64,000 nucleotides of DNA from Anoplolepis gracilipes (Eukaryota; Arthropoda; Insecta; Hymenoptera; Formicidae). The notes under the pieces are model-generated. The model had not been told where the DNA came from and did no database searches. It worked only from the letters and a program-made list of their open reading frames with translations. The stretch covers positions 1,570,001 through 1,634,000 of the forward strand of contig NC_132981.1 in NCBI RefSeq assembly GCF_047496725.1, in the 5' to 3' direction. The position numbers and the translations under genes are program-made. Each line of letters starts with the position of its first letter. Positions within the stretch are counted from its first letter, which is position 1. Positions 1 to 15,776 of this stretch are shown here, one piece after another.

Positions 1-1208
1 AAGGAGAACAAAAGTGCCGAAGAAGGAAAAGAAAAGTGTTCTTGCTCAGCCGGGCAAAATGGACAGAGCGTACAAAATGTACAAGAAAAGGATGCGGTCG
101 ATTCCGTGGATACTCTCTCTGCGACGGTTACACCTCAATCAAAAGAATCTGAAAATGTAACACCGAATGACAAGGCGAACGGTACGTAATATAATCAATA
201 CAACACATAATCTCTAACATTTTCAATTGTTATAACGTGTCCATTTATGTACAGAGCCTGAAGAGGAGGATGTCATAGATCAGTTGCGAGAGAGGCTGAT
301 TCATGAAGAACTGTTGAACATGCAAGCGTTATTAAAGTCTCGGATCAGTCAGGAAAGGAACGAGATCAAACGATTGATGGAAATGCTGTCGGAACGAGGC
401 ACAGAAAAGAAGAAACCCAAAGAAAGGATACACTCACCTAATGAAGCCGAGATGACGGCTATGATACAGCTAGTCAAGGAGAATCAGTTACTCGAAGTAT
501 GTTGTCTTGAAGGAAGGAACTCGGTGGATCATTACGTCAAAAGTTAATTCGTCCAAGATACTTCGAGATTCATGAATTTAGTAATATAATAATAATTACC
601 CAGACAGCACACAATATTTATGAAAATATATTTTTTTGAAATATTATATAAATATTTTATATAACATTAATGATAAGTAAAAAATAAATATTTATAGTAA
701 TTATTTTATAAATATTTCTCAAACATTTGCTAGGATATTTATGATAAATATTTATGATCTATTTAATCTAAAATCTTAAAAATATTTATAAAATATTTTG
801 ATAAATATTTATAAAATATTTAAATAATTATTACAAATATTGTGTGGTGTCTGGGTAATTTGTGAGTTAAATTAAAGATGAAGAATTAAAAGTTTTTCAT
901 GAAATTTTGTATATAATTACTATAGAAAAAATCTCGATATAAGAATATTTATTAAAATTAAATTTTATTTTATAGGTAAATCTTTAGACTTTAACTCACA
1001 AATTCATGAATCTTGAAATGTATTAACCTTTGACATAGATGGAGGGGAAAGGAAATTTCTCGCTCCATCTTTCTGAATTTTTATACGTTTTCTCCTCGGT
1101 TTTTAGAAAAAGATGACGACGTTGATACGCAGTATAATCGAGGAGAAAGACGCTTGCGTGGAACTGAGGGTTCAATTAGCAGTGCATCAACTAATGGCCA
1201 AAACTTGA
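1..1208 (+). CDS. Rlip: RalA-binding protein 1 (RLIP), C-terminal exons, partial at left edge
   Basis: Three exons in frame: 1-181, 255-496 and 1107-1208 (stop TGA 1206-1208), giving 174 codons plus stop. All junctions have GT donors and AG acceptors and the phases agree. The first exon is polar and low in complexity. The second holds a helical block around LLNMQALLKSRISQERNEI, and the third ends with KDACVELRVQLAVHQLMAKT. From family knowledge this matches the C-terminal coiled coil of vertebrate RalBP1 (a LLAMEQFLRRQIASEKEEI-like block, then EAIIELRVQLRLLQ). That region lies in and after the Ral-binding part. The protein is a Ral effector with a RhoGAP domain, acting in endocytosis and the cytoskeleton. 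The RhoGAP domain must lie left of the window. The last intron is almost wholly filled by nested repeat elements. The assignment rests on two short helical blocks, so it is good but not certain. Confidence 0.8.
523..1040. mobile_element. MITE-like element (TTTCGAGATTCATGAATTT ends), split by a second MITE
   Basis: The left end (about 523-580) carries ATCATTACGTCAAAAGTTAA and then CTTCGAGATTCATGAATTTA. The right end (about 995-1040) carries the inverted form AAATTCATGAATCTTGAAATG. Related copies lie at about 25319-25663, 28876-29243 and 37130-37545 and share the inner motif with a second TTCATGAA. Another element (596-859) interrupts this copy. Together they fill nearly the whole last Rlip intron (497-1106). 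Confidence 0.65.
596..859. mobile_element. MITE with TTACCCAGACAGCAC termini, nested copy
   Basis: The terminal inverted repeats are TTACCCAGACAGCACACAAT at the left and its near-complement ATTGTGTGGTGTCTGGGTAA at the right. The inside is very AT-rich, with repeated AAATATTTAT. A second copy in the opposite orientation is at 10722-11030. No coding capacity is seen. Confidence 0.8.
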
Positions 1209-1376
1209 CCGCAGATCTGTTCGTGATGCTTCGGGATTACAATACAGAACATCTACAAAGCTATAAAGATACAATCTGACATTACGTTTTTGCACATAAT
1301 GTGACCATATATAGTTTATAACATGTTACAATATACCATGTACACACCATTAACTCGTTCTATTCTTCCGTGAAAT

Positions 1377-1382
1377 AATAAA
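1377..1382 (+). terminator. Poly(A) signal AATAAA of the Rlip gene
   Basis: AATAAA lies about 170 bases after the Rlip stop codon, a normal distance for an insect 3' UTR. Confidence 0.5.
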
Positions 1383-4815
<3,433 letters not shown>

Positions 4816-4821
4816 TTTATT
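4816..4821 (-). terminator. Likely poly(A) signal of exportin-7
   Basis: TTTATT on the + strand reads AATAAA on the - strand, about 140 bases after the exportin-7 stop codon. Confidence 0.45.
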
Positions 4822-4958
4822 ATCTTTATACTCGTCTAAAAAAAGCCATAATCTTAATTTCACCATTAATTTAGATTTTCACTCGCACACACATTCAAGC
4901 ATTTGGCAGGCAAGAATCTAGAAGAATCTAATTCAGAGAGAGAGAGAGAGCAGTATTA

Positions 4959-7900
4959 CTACGACGTCATCATGTCACTGACTGAATTTGATATATTAGG
5001 TCCTTTTAGGGCGTCATTTATGTCTCTTCTAAACATTGATAAATTTTGTGTAAACCTATAAAAGAGAACACAAAAATATTATAAAAATATGTTCTTAAAA
5101 TATATTATTAAATTATGTTAAAGTGTATATTACATATACGTTTTTTCTTACCTATCCCTATTTTTTGTGAGTAAATTTCTTTCAATGCCATTCATTAAAT
5201 TTTCAAACCACTGCGCCATTGCTGCTTGTTTGTCAACAGGCTGACTTCTAATAATATTTTCCCTTAATTGATTAAAATACTGCAAATATAAATGGAGGAG
5301 TATATTAATAACAAAATTGTGGAAAAATACACAAGCATTATAAATAAGATGTGTATAGGAATTATTATATCACTATGTGTGTGTGTGTGTGTGTGAAATA
5401 TTATATTGAAAATATATATAAACACACACTTACTTCTTCGTTCAACAATATGAGACCTAACAAAGGGCGAGACATGCTCCATTGATTCCTACAATCCTCA
5501 AACATTATCACATTTAAAACAGTACTTAGAATTTGTTGAAGTATTTCAGGATGCTGTTTCAAAACTTGCAAAAATAATTCTCCTCCTCCTGGAACAACCG
5601 CGTTTTTCCTTCCTGGATATCCTGAAAACACATTTAATACAATAATATCAGTGTAATATATTTCCTAGAATTTCTTGTGATATATGGTTTCGTCGAAACG
5701 ATTTTTGTCCTGTTATTAAACGCACCTTTTTGATAAAGCTGCTTAAACAAATATGTCACAATATGATCAAGAGTTGCACAGCAACCAGTACAGACCATGG
5801 TATCTGGAATCAGAAAATTTTGTTTTTTTTCCCCTCTAATTTATCGCCAAAAGGCGATGTGTAATTAAAATCACAGCGCAATAAAAAATATATCCAATCG
5901 AAACAGCAGCATTCCTGTTGCAAGTTTACTGGGACCTACCTTTTTATAATATTTCACAAACTTACAATTTAATCGCGTTATTTTATCGTGTGATAAAGAA
6001 ATAGATTACATAAATAATAAAAAGATTATTATATATAAATTTAAAAAGATACAAAGTTTTTCTAACTTTATCCCTTAATGTAAAACACATGCAACTGTGA
6101 TTAATTAGTTAATTACGAAGCGCGTAAATATCTTTAACTTATAGTGTTAATGTTTAGTAATGTGTCAGCTGTGCGGCTGATTATCTGTGCTAGATCCATT
6201 ATTTCACACAATTTCATTTCAATTAAATTTAAACAGAAGAAAATTGCACAAATACATATGCCATATTGTAGAGAATACAAGCTATATATAATTTTCGCGT
6301 GCCAAATTTTATCATGTTTAGGATCCAGGCTCCACGCACTCCAATCCTCTTACAGCCAATGTTACATATTTAAGGGATGTTCTCAGTGACTTCTTCCTTC
6401 ATCGTGTATAATACAGTGTTCTATATATATGCGTCTGTTCCTTGTATTTTGAACTGTCGCAATAGCTAATATCTATAAGGCAGATTTACATTCCAAGCAA
6501 TAATGCAAAAAGCAAGAAATATTAAAATCAATATAATAGTTTCAAAATATATAAATATAGAAAAGGTAATTGTAAAAATTTTCAGTTATTATGCTCACAT
6601 AAGTAAAATAAACGTGACATATAGGAAATATGTGTTTAAAAAGTAAATAATTCTAAAAAAAACTATTACAAAAGTTCGCAAGTTTTTTTTTACTTTTGTA
6701 TAACATGTATAATAATTTAGTCCTAATGTAAGCCAATGTCTTTCGAATTTTCAAAATATATTGCCAACTGTTTAATTGCGATTCACATTAAATATTTGTT
6801 GTTACTTTAATATTTCCTTTTTTTAAAAATTTATATAATTATTCTAAAAGCATTAATCAACCAGGAACAATAAAAGACAATTTTCTTTGAGACTCTTTTA
6901 ACTTGTACGAATTTGCCTAAATGATTTAGAACAATTTCAGCATCAAGGTATGGCATTGAGGATAGTAGTAGCAGGATAGAATCAGCCGCACAGACCTGTA
7001 TAGGAGTCTTTTTGCGCACCTAGTGCTGTAAGGCCTTCGCTGATACTGGAGAGGATGTAGAGAAAAACTCTAGGTTCCAAAGTGGATAAAAAGACCATGT
7101 GATCTTGAGCCAGACATTCAAGCAACAAGTAATATGTTGCCGACAGCTTCGGATAATGCTATTAGAAACAGTGCATTAAAGTGTAACATACAAGAGATCA
7201 ATTATAATACAATACTTTATCATATTAACCCATTAACATTGTTTTTACTTTGTAACTTAATTTTCATTGATTTCACAAAAATTAAAAATTCTCTTTTTCA
7301 TAGAATATATATAATAAATAATATAAATAATAAAAAATTCTAGATATAATAAAAAATTTTGTCTTAAATCTTTTAAAAATTGAAGTCTCTCTATTTTGTT
7401 TTTCTTCATCCTGTAAATTGTATACAGCAATACTTTTATGATACATTTGGAATAGAAATTAATGGGTTAATTTGATCATAAAAAATATGTATCTAAATAA
7501 TTAATAAAATGTCAGTCTTGCGATTGATACGTATACTTACCAATAGATCACTCTGTGGAATACTAAGGAGCAGTTTGACAAATGTATTAAGGGCATTATC
7601 CAACGCCTCGTCGCCGTACAGTCTAAACACTCCAAAGTTTACATAACTTCCGCATAAGGCTGCCTTTAGCATACTAAAGCATATACTTATTCCTTTGAGT
7701 TTTAGAGGATAAATCTGATCCTTGGGTACTTCGACGTTTAATATGTGGTTTCCATAGCTACATATTATTTTGCTGGCCTCGCGGAATAACAAGATCCCAT
7801 TCGGAGACGATGCGTCGAATTGTAATCGTTGACTCCTATTTTGTACTAACTCAGCGAATAACTTTAGGACGGGTGTTGTTACCTGCGGCTCGTGATGCCA

Positions 7901-10900
7901 CAGTTCCACAGCGTGTAATAAAATCGGCGTGTAATTCGGATATCTAATTACAAAATTTCGAGAAATATATATAACATGAAATGTTTTTCCTATACAGAGT
8001 GTACAAACGTGTCAAAAGTTAAGGAAAATTATATTTAAAAAAAAAGTAACCAATTCAATATATATATTTTTTGTAAACAAATGTGTTTTTTTTTTATTAA
8101 TTTTATATTAATTGACTGGTCTCAATAAAAGTGTTATAAAAGATTATCAAAAAGTAAATATTTTAAGAGATATTTTATATTTTATGTCAAAATATGTCAG
8201 ATTAAGATATAAACCATTTTTGACTAAATTACCCTCATAATTTTTTATATAAAATATTACAAGGGTTATATAAAATAGAGTAATTAATATAAAAAACAAA
8301 GTTGACTTTTACATAAGTTTGAAAAACAAATCTTGGTTAATATTCAGTCAACTTTTTCCTCTCTCAAAACCCTGTAAATTTTATCTGACAAATTTTTTTA
8401 TTAAATTGCACATTTTCTAGAATATTAAAAGGTTTAGACCCTTTTCGTACACTCTATATATTATATATAAAGAATATTATCTGAAGATCCAAAAGACATC
8501 TTACATCCAATCGAAAAGCATCATGTAGGATGTCTTGGTGTTGAATGCATAAGCTAAGCCTCTAAGATCTCGCGCTAGACCAATCAGCGCTTTCTTCGCT
8601 TCCTCTGCCGCAAAAAGGGGTGTATCTGCAGCACCCATTAATTGACCGAGGCTCTCCAATGCACCTGTAAAATTATATTTAAAACATTTATATCTGGCAT
8701 AATACATTATATTTCTAATAGAAGAGAAATTATATAAACTTATGTTGAGATAAATTTTGTTACCTGTAAGAGGTAACATAAACGTATGAAACCTCTCCTC
8801 GTCTTCACCCAAATCTACCATCAGTAATCTACCAAGAGAAGTGTAAAACATTGATCTACACCGCATTTCTGTTACAGCCACATTGTTTCCCAAAAATGGA
8901 AAGTGTTCTCGCTGTCAGCAGAAAAGATTTCACATATTAATCTATTATCATTCTTATTAAATGATATATAATCGATTTCTTATTACATACCGTATGATTG
9001 TTGAGCATAAATTGTACTTCTTCTAATTTGACGAGCTTACGAACACAGCTATAACCCACGGATAAATCATTTAAAAGTTGCAGTGTCTTGGAAATTATTT
9101 GTTCGCTCCTACCCCAATACTTCAAATTTGTTATTCTGTAATTATAATATTATGAACTATTATTATATCCGAGGTATCTAATTTATTCTTGAACAAGCGT
9201 CACATCACCTTACTTACATCTTTCGAATGAAAATACTGAGCACCATGGCTTCATCGTTAAGACCCAACACGTCGGATAATCTCCTATAAACTTTAGAATT
9301 CTTTTGAACTTGATCGCCTACGTAAATCTTCCGAAATTGTTCGAAGAAGCTCAACATCGCCAGTTCCAGTTTCTCACAGCCACCTTGCGCGAGCCTCGAA
9401 TCAGTCAGGTTCATCAACTGAAGCACTCTACAGACTAACTCTCCATCCATGGCGTCAAACTCCTCGTTGCTATTGAACGCAACTCTTCCTCCAATGACAC
9501 CACCTATAAAAAATAAGAATAAAATATATAGAGATTATTAATGGAAATCAATAATATAGTTGTATATTTGTAATTTGTTTTAGGATTTGAAATTTTGATT
9601 CGAAATTTAAAGTTCTAAAAGTTAAAAAATTTTTTTCAAGGTCTATTTTAAGTTTATTAATTTATATAATTTATTTATTATTTAATATATGTGTATTTTA
9701 ATTATTGATTGAATATGAAATATGAAAATCAAAAGCCATCTTAAGTCATTTGAGGGCTAGAAACTAAGAATTATGAACAAATAATAAATACATATATATT
9801 TGTATACCAATTATATACACAAGCCACGTGAGCTGTCCTTCTTGAATTGCAATATCAATTTGTTGCGTCGGTGATACTGTTTGCGCCATTAATTCCTGAT
9901 AAGTTCTCGCTGCCTGATCGAACAATTGAACTAACAGAGTGCACGTTTTTTGATATTCGCATCTGCCAATAACAGATATCTGTTCCAGCTGATGATGAAC
10001 AACTCCGAGATCGTCCAATGGATCTTCCAGACGTTCCCTGACCACCACCGCTACCGATTCAAGCCTCGACGTGATGTACGCATTCGTGACCTCTGGAGTG
10101 TATGTGTTCAATAGATGCGGATCACCCGCTTTGACGTACGGCATAGACGATACCATTCTCTGCCAGAGTGTCAAAAGATAATGCAAACTGTTGGGCGCAA
10201 ATTGCCACATTTGTAAACTTTGCACTGTAAATTTCGCGATTAGCTCTATTGCTTCGGGATAGTCTTCCACCAGGACCAATTCGCCAAGTTGGAAGTTGCT
10301 CTTCAGTCGAGATAATAATCTACAAAACTCGTGATAGTTTCCCGGATCACTGAGACCTTGAGGATTTTGTAGTATGTGCTTAATACCGTTGACTAAGTGC
10401 GTCAGGAATTTTGCCCTTTCGGTGTTTGAGAACAGGCTCCTTCTGACAGACGCTATCTGTACCAGGCATGAAAGTGCTAAGCATGATAACGTATTAGGTA
10501 AACTGTGATATAGATCAAAGAACAGTTTCAACGAAGTAAAATCCAAGAAAGCAGGTCGCCAACTTGTCGGGATTTGTACTGTATTTAGATCGTCGGAACT
10601 TTCGTCGGTCGATGTGCCGATAAAGTCGAATGTTAAACAGTTTTGTGCAAGTTTCAACAATTGTCTTATCAAACCATGCTGAAAAAAACACAAACGTATA
10701 AATGTTTATTAGGTACATTAATTACCCAGACAGCACAAAACATTTATAATAATTATTTAAATATTTGATAATTTTTTAAATATTTTAAGATTTTAGATTA
10801 AATAGATCATAAATATTTACCATAAATATCCTACCAAATATTTGAGAAATATTTACAAAATTACTATAAATATTTATTTTTTGCTTATAATAAATATTAT

Positions 10901-13900
10901 ATAACATATTTCATCTATATTGTAAAAATATGTTGAATAAAGCTTTTTATAAAATGTGTATAAAATATTTATGTTTCAAAAAAATATATTTTTATAAATA
11001 TTTATCATAAATATTGTGTGCTATCTGAGATTCGACATTAAAAATTTGATATTAATTGATATAATTATTATACTATACTATACCTGTGCCTCATCATTGA
11101 AGTTTAAACTTTTACAATTTTCACGAGCCGTACTCAGTAAAGTACACGATAACCTAAATATTTCAAATAGTTGCGTGTCTCTAAAACTACTCGCTATTCT
11201 TCTATGTTTTGTTAGAGATCTGTTCGCATCGGCTTCCGATATTTGATTCATCTCACACGTCAACTGAGAAAGCAACTGTACTCCTATCATACAATGTTCC
11301 ACTGATCCCTATTTTTTTTTTAACAAAATATTATTAATCATAAAACAAGAGTGTTTATAACATTAACAATGATTATAAAATTAAAAAAAAATAAAAAATA
11401 CAAGCTCTTGAAAGATATAAAAGTAACTTCGAATATTGGCTAATAAGAGCAAAATGCTGTAACTGGGGTGCAAAAAAAATTTTATTATTCAGTGTAACGA
11501 ATTAATCTATTATAACAAAAATGTACGTTTCAGTCAGCTTTATGACCTTCTTCAGCGCAATAGTACAAATCGCAAATAAAAAATGTAAAGGTTACTAAAC
11601 AATATAATTATATATTTATTGGTCAATAATCGAGGACTGCAAGGAGTTATATAAATGTTCCGGAAGATGTCAAACATTATGTAGTAAATCTGTTAAAAAT
11701 ATACTTGAAGTTAATTTAGAAAATTGTCTCCAACCTCTTATTTTTAATTTGACTAATTAACTTATGTGTCTCACTTCTTGGCCTACTAACCAAAAGAAGA
11801 ACACATCAACTCAGCATTCTTTTAAACTCTTATTAGCCAATATTCTAAGTTATTGATTATAAAATATTGCAAACCTGAAGAAACTTGGCTACATCACTGA
11901 CTACGTTTCTGAAGACAAATTCCCCTTCTTTATCGGAATCAAACCACCCAAGCTTTGATATCCTAGCAAAAAGTGTAACCAAAGCCTGTATCACAAAATT
12001 GGGTAACTTTGGTTGTGTCGCTAAGTAGTTGAGTACATAATTTCCTGCAAACATACAATTGACAAGTGAAATACAATGCAATCCTTCCTGTAAATATTTC
12101 AACGTCCAAGTCTTTACATCTCGTGTAAGTAAAAAATAAAATAAAATAAAATAATGCTCACGTATATCGAGTCTCTGTTGTAAGCTGAGTGTTGTCGTGA
12201 GCTGTCCCTGCGCCGAGCGTGACACCAACTTTGTCAGGGTGGTGGCGGCCAATAATTGAGCGTACGCAGAGTCCCCACGGTCCAAGAGGAGCTGGCACTT
12301 TGTAAGCGTATCCGGTGCATTTTGGAAAGCGACGAGGGCTTTCTCCGCCTCAGCACGATGCGCCGAATCTTGCGACTCATACAATTGCTTGCACAGCAAT
12401 TCCAGCTGCCGTACCTCCTGTATGTGATCCATTCTTAATGACAGTGTTCAAAGCTGTTCCTTAATACTTCCATTTAGGTACAAGTCTAAAAGTTTTCAAC
12501 GTTTCACTTTTACGGTGTTTTGCATGTCTCTATTAATGGTTCGACGTTACTGTCCAAAGTGTTTACAAGTTTATAATAATACAGTCCCATTATGCCTGGC
12601 GAATCGCAGCTTGTGTTAAGCATTAAACTTGTGGAATTAAGCAAAAGAAATTTCAATATAGTTTAACTTCCTTACACAGAAGACGATATGCATAAAGTGT
12701 TATTTAATTTAAGAATGCATCTCTGATATGTCTTGTGAAACAAAATGAAGATTATATTAAATATGTAATTGAACAATAAGTTTTACTCAATTGAAATTCA
12801 ATTGTAACTTATTAACATGTTTTATTGTAACACACAGTTTTACAAACATTTATGGACTATCTAAAATAAACAAGGATTGCACTGTACGATAAAATAATTA
12901 TAAATATTGTCATTATATATAAGAGTTTGAAAGAAATATGTAAAAATATAACTGCAATGAAAGTGACGGCTTAAAATCAACAATTGTGATTTAAATAACA
13001 AATTATACCATTATTATTTATAACGCTTTACACACACACGCACACACACATGCACACCACATACAATTACAGGACAGAGAGAAGTATCAAACGTCTTATG
13101 CTTGCGATGAATATTCTCGTCGAATATATTTATTTTACCGATCAACTGCACGAAAATGTCGTTATAAAAGACAAGGAAATTTAAAAAATGCGCACGGAAT
13201 TTTTCAGCGACAGGTTATATCTAAGATTGTAAATAAAGCCTCTCGAGGGGAGTTTCGAGTGGTTATCGAAAGAAAGAAAGAAAGAAAAAAAAAACGGGCG
13301 TGTTTTCGGGCATCCGTTCGTTTCTTTCTCGGGAATCTCGATCTCTCCCGGCAAGAGATTCTGTGACGCGAGAGAAACACGCGTTGAGAAAGAGAGAGAG
13401 AGAGAGAGAGATAAACACAACCGCGATCCTCTCGCGAAAAGCGAGTTTATAACATACACATACACATATACACAATCCACAAAGTGCGAAGAATTACCGT
13501 ACTTCCGATAAATCACACACAGGGGGAGGGAAGGATTTCACGTGACACGCTTATCACAGAAAGAGAGAGAGAGAGAGAGAGAAGGGAGAAAAAACGCGAC
13601 GGAGAAATCCCGCGCGAAGTTTACGTGCGACCAGCGTACACCCCCCGTGACAGAACGATCAGATGATCGATGTGTAACCGGCCCCACTGTGTGGTAATAA
13701 TTATCTCCTCCCCCCCCCCACAGATAATATCACAGTGTGCGAGTGCCCGGATTTAAAAGCGAAACCTTTGTGTGACAGAACGGTAGGATGTTCTCGTGCG
13801 AGACGCGTGAAAGATCGACTCACGGGTGGATCTCTCTCTCTCTCTCGTTCGTTCCCGGGGATGTTTTCGTTGTCAACGCTCGCGAGGGAAATGCGCGGAC

Positions 13901-14256
13901 TCCCACCAGATCAAACACCCCCCACTGCCCCCTCCTTCCCACCCTCTCCCTCTGGCTCCCGTGTGGTTCTCCCGGGGAGAAAGTACGGCAGATTTTACGT
14001 GTGCGCGCGACGACATCACCACCACCATCGACGACACACACGTATATACATACATATATATATATATATATATATGTATACAAGTGCATATACTTGACGA
14101 CACGCGCGGAAATCCGGCGCGGATTCCGCCGGCGGATCCTCGGCCGCGTCGGAGCCGTCAAACGTCATCGCGGAATGGTAGCACGTGGTAAATGCACGCG
14201 CGACGATTACGGGACGAGTGTCTTCCTTCCCGAACACTCACCTGTTCGTCCGCCAT
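4959..14256 (-). CDS. Xpo7: Exportin-7 (RanBP16), complete gene
   Basis: RanGTP-dependent nuclear export receptor of the importin-beta family, built of HEAT repeats. Coding exons from 5' to 3' on the - strand: 14256-14242, 12417-12162, 12044-11875, 11308-11084, 10678-9808, 9503-9218, 9135-8991, 8911-8764, 8664-8505, 7943-7541, 7158-7020, 5803-5726, 5621-5434, 5279-5152, 5055-4959. All splice sites are GT/AG and every phase closes. They sum to 3309 bases, or 1102 aa; human XPO7 has 1087. The importin-beta N-terminal region (about residues 25-95, with AEKALVAF and LAATTLTKLVSR) and long conserved blocks such as FDFIGTSTDESSDDL, NQWSMSRPLLGLILLNE and the acidic SVSDMMTS end match family members throughout. 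The first exon, MADEQ, is chosen because it sits in the CpG-rich promoter and has a perfect CAG/GTGAGT donor. An alternative start is ATG at 12432 (MDHIQ), read straight into exon 2. Confidence 0.93.
7995..8458. mobile_element. MITE-like inverted-repeat element in an exportin-7 intron
   Basis: AGAGTGTACAAACGTGTCAAA at the left is answered by an inverted copy at the right (reading AGAGTGTACGAAAAGGGTC on the - strand). The inside is AT-rich and non-coding. The element lies in the intron between the exons at 7541-7943 and 8505-8664. Confidence 0.6.
10722..11030. mobile_element. MITE with TTACCCAGACAGCAC terminus, second copy, inverted
   Basis: It begins TTACCCAGACAGCAC and ends ATTGTGTGCTATCTGAG, a decayed form of the other terminus. 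Its inside matches 596-859 in reverse orientation, including the stretch around AAGATTTTAGATTAAATAGA. It lies in the exportin-7 intron between the exons at 9808-10678 and 11084-11308. Confidence 0.75.
11424..11852. mobile_element. MITE-like element with GAATATTGGCTAATAAGAG ends
   Basis: AACTTCGAATATTGGCTAAT at the left is repeated in inverted form at the right (about 11827-11852). AATGCTG and CAGCATT add to the inverted match on the inner side. About 430 bp, non-coding, in the exportin-7 intron between exons 11084-11308 and 11875-12044. Confidence 0.65.
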
Positions 14257-14863
14257 TTTCGCGCAGCCCTCTCGTATTTATCTCCCGGTGAAGCCAGGAT
14301 CACATGCCAGTTCTCGTCTGCGGCCGCCGCTGCTGCTGCTGCCGGCGCATGTTGTTTACGCCGATACGTCTGTGTTTTTACCGCGCAAGAGACGCCTCTC
14401 GCGCGAGCCACGCGCCAGCAGCGACATCTCCCCTCCGAGAGGCGTACTATTCGGCCGCCTCTCCTGTCGGCCTGACGGTCGATTGGCTGTGAAATAGAGA
14501 GCTTTTGGGGTTTCAAGAAATCTTGGCCAATCAACGTGTCGTGATTTGTCCCGAGTCTCTTTACGGGAAGTTTTTCCAGCAGAAACGCGAACTGTCACAT
14601 GACTGGCTGTCAAATGGGACAATTTTCCGGGACTTGGCAAATTCTCTAGTCGATAGCCAATTGCGTAATATATTTTCTGTCCACTTGTGTTCTCTTTTGG
14701 AAAGCAGCTTTCTAAAGTGGCGTTCCGATTTATATATTCGTTGAAAATTGATAGTGTTTACGTCATCTATATACATTATAGATTTCGACCTACTGCAATA
14801 TTTATACTTTACGCACGTGTGAGATAGTGTAAATATCGAGCACGTATTGTAAATATCGAAAAA
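12433..14863. promoter_or_regulatory. Divergent promoter region and first intron, exportin-7 / NOP16
   Basis: The part from about 13600 to 14650 is rich in CpG and contrasts sharply with the AT-rich flanks. It holds the proposed exportin-7 first exon (14242-14256, -), and the NOP16 start is at 14864 (+). The part 12433-13590 is then exportin-7 intron 1. GA runs lie at about 13390-13411 and 13561-13582, with an AT run at about 14050-14076. Transcription starts cannot be placed from sequence alone. Many overlapping open frames here follow from the base composition and the microsatellites. Confidence 0.6.
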
Positions 14864-15672
14864 ATGAAGATTAAACAAATCAGAAAGCTGAAACGTAAGA
14901 AGAAATTCAATCAAAATGTTAATCGAAAGAGGCTACGAAATAAGTTACGAAAAATGCCAAATATCTCGTGGTAGGTTTCTTAACCTAAATATATTATATG
15001 AAACCCAAACGATTAATATCTTATTTTTATTAGTGTAATAAAAATAGTATATTATAAAATTAATATTTTATTATATATATTTTATTTTATTAATTTTATT
15101 TTATTACATATATATCTTGTTTTATATTTTTAATTTTATTATTAGCGATCAGATAAAGGAAGCATGGACGAATACGAAATCTACGCGAGTCAATTTAAAA
15201 GAAATGGGCTTGGCATATGATGCAAACAAAGCAGTGGAAATTCCTAATATGAAGCAGGAAATGTTAGAGGAGGCCAAGAGAATAGTCAGAGAAGATGAGA
15301 GTTTGTCGGATCATGAAACTGAAGAGGCGACTCCAGTAAAAAATTATGTAATTGAAAAGTTGGAAGCTGAAGCAAAAACACCTCGAGAGCGTCTTTTCAA
15401 GTTTCCAAAAGAACAGGCACAATTTTTCACATATTTAATCAAAAAATACGGCGAAGATTATGAGGTATAAACTATCCTTTGGAAAAATGATTACTCTTTT
15501 CATAATATATAGCAAATTGTTTCTATATACATTCTTTGTACAGGCAATGTCAAGAGATAAGAAGAACCACTATCAATTAACTTGGAAACAAATACGAGCC
15601 AAAATAAAAATGTTTAAAGGCATTCCGGAACAATATAATGAATACCTTCAAAATGACAGTATAAAATCATAA
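14864..15672 (+). CDS. Nop16: Nucleolar protein 16 (NOP16), complete
   Basis: Nucleolar factor for assembly of the 60S ribosomal subunit. Exons 14864-14970, 15146-15464 and 15544-15672 join in phase (555 bases, 184 aa); human NOP16 has 178 aa. The N-terminus is strongly basic, with KLKRKKKF and then NVNRKRLRNKLRK, as in the family. The block IKEAWTNTKSTRVNLKEMGL, then AYDANKAVEIPN, matches the conserved centre. The C-terminal part GEDYEAMSRDKKNHYQLTWK followed by QIRAKI is the family signature and is formed across the second splice. The start is the only ATG before the basic tract in this exon. It is divergent from exportin-7, with 607 bp between the start codons. Confidence 0.95.
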
Positions 15673-15770
15673 ATTGAATGTAATATATTTTTAAATTGAA
15701 TCTGATGCTATGTACATATAACATAAATTAATGACTTGAACTGAATATTATGTTATAAATGCACTAATTT

Positions 15771-15776
15771 AATAAA
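15771..15776 (+). terminator. Poly(A) signal AATAAA of NOP16
   Basis: AATAAA lies 99 bases after the NOP16 stop codon and is followed by an A-rich run. Confidence 0.55.

Noticed and set aside
7134..7343. Open frame on the + strand over an exportin-7 exon
   Set aside because: It starts opposite a true - strand exon (7020-7158) and then runs through AT-rich intron.
13484..14497. Many overlapping open frames of 60-167 codons on both strands
   Set aside because: They lie in a CpG-rich promoter with GA, CT and AT runs, overlap one another in several frames, and show no domain.
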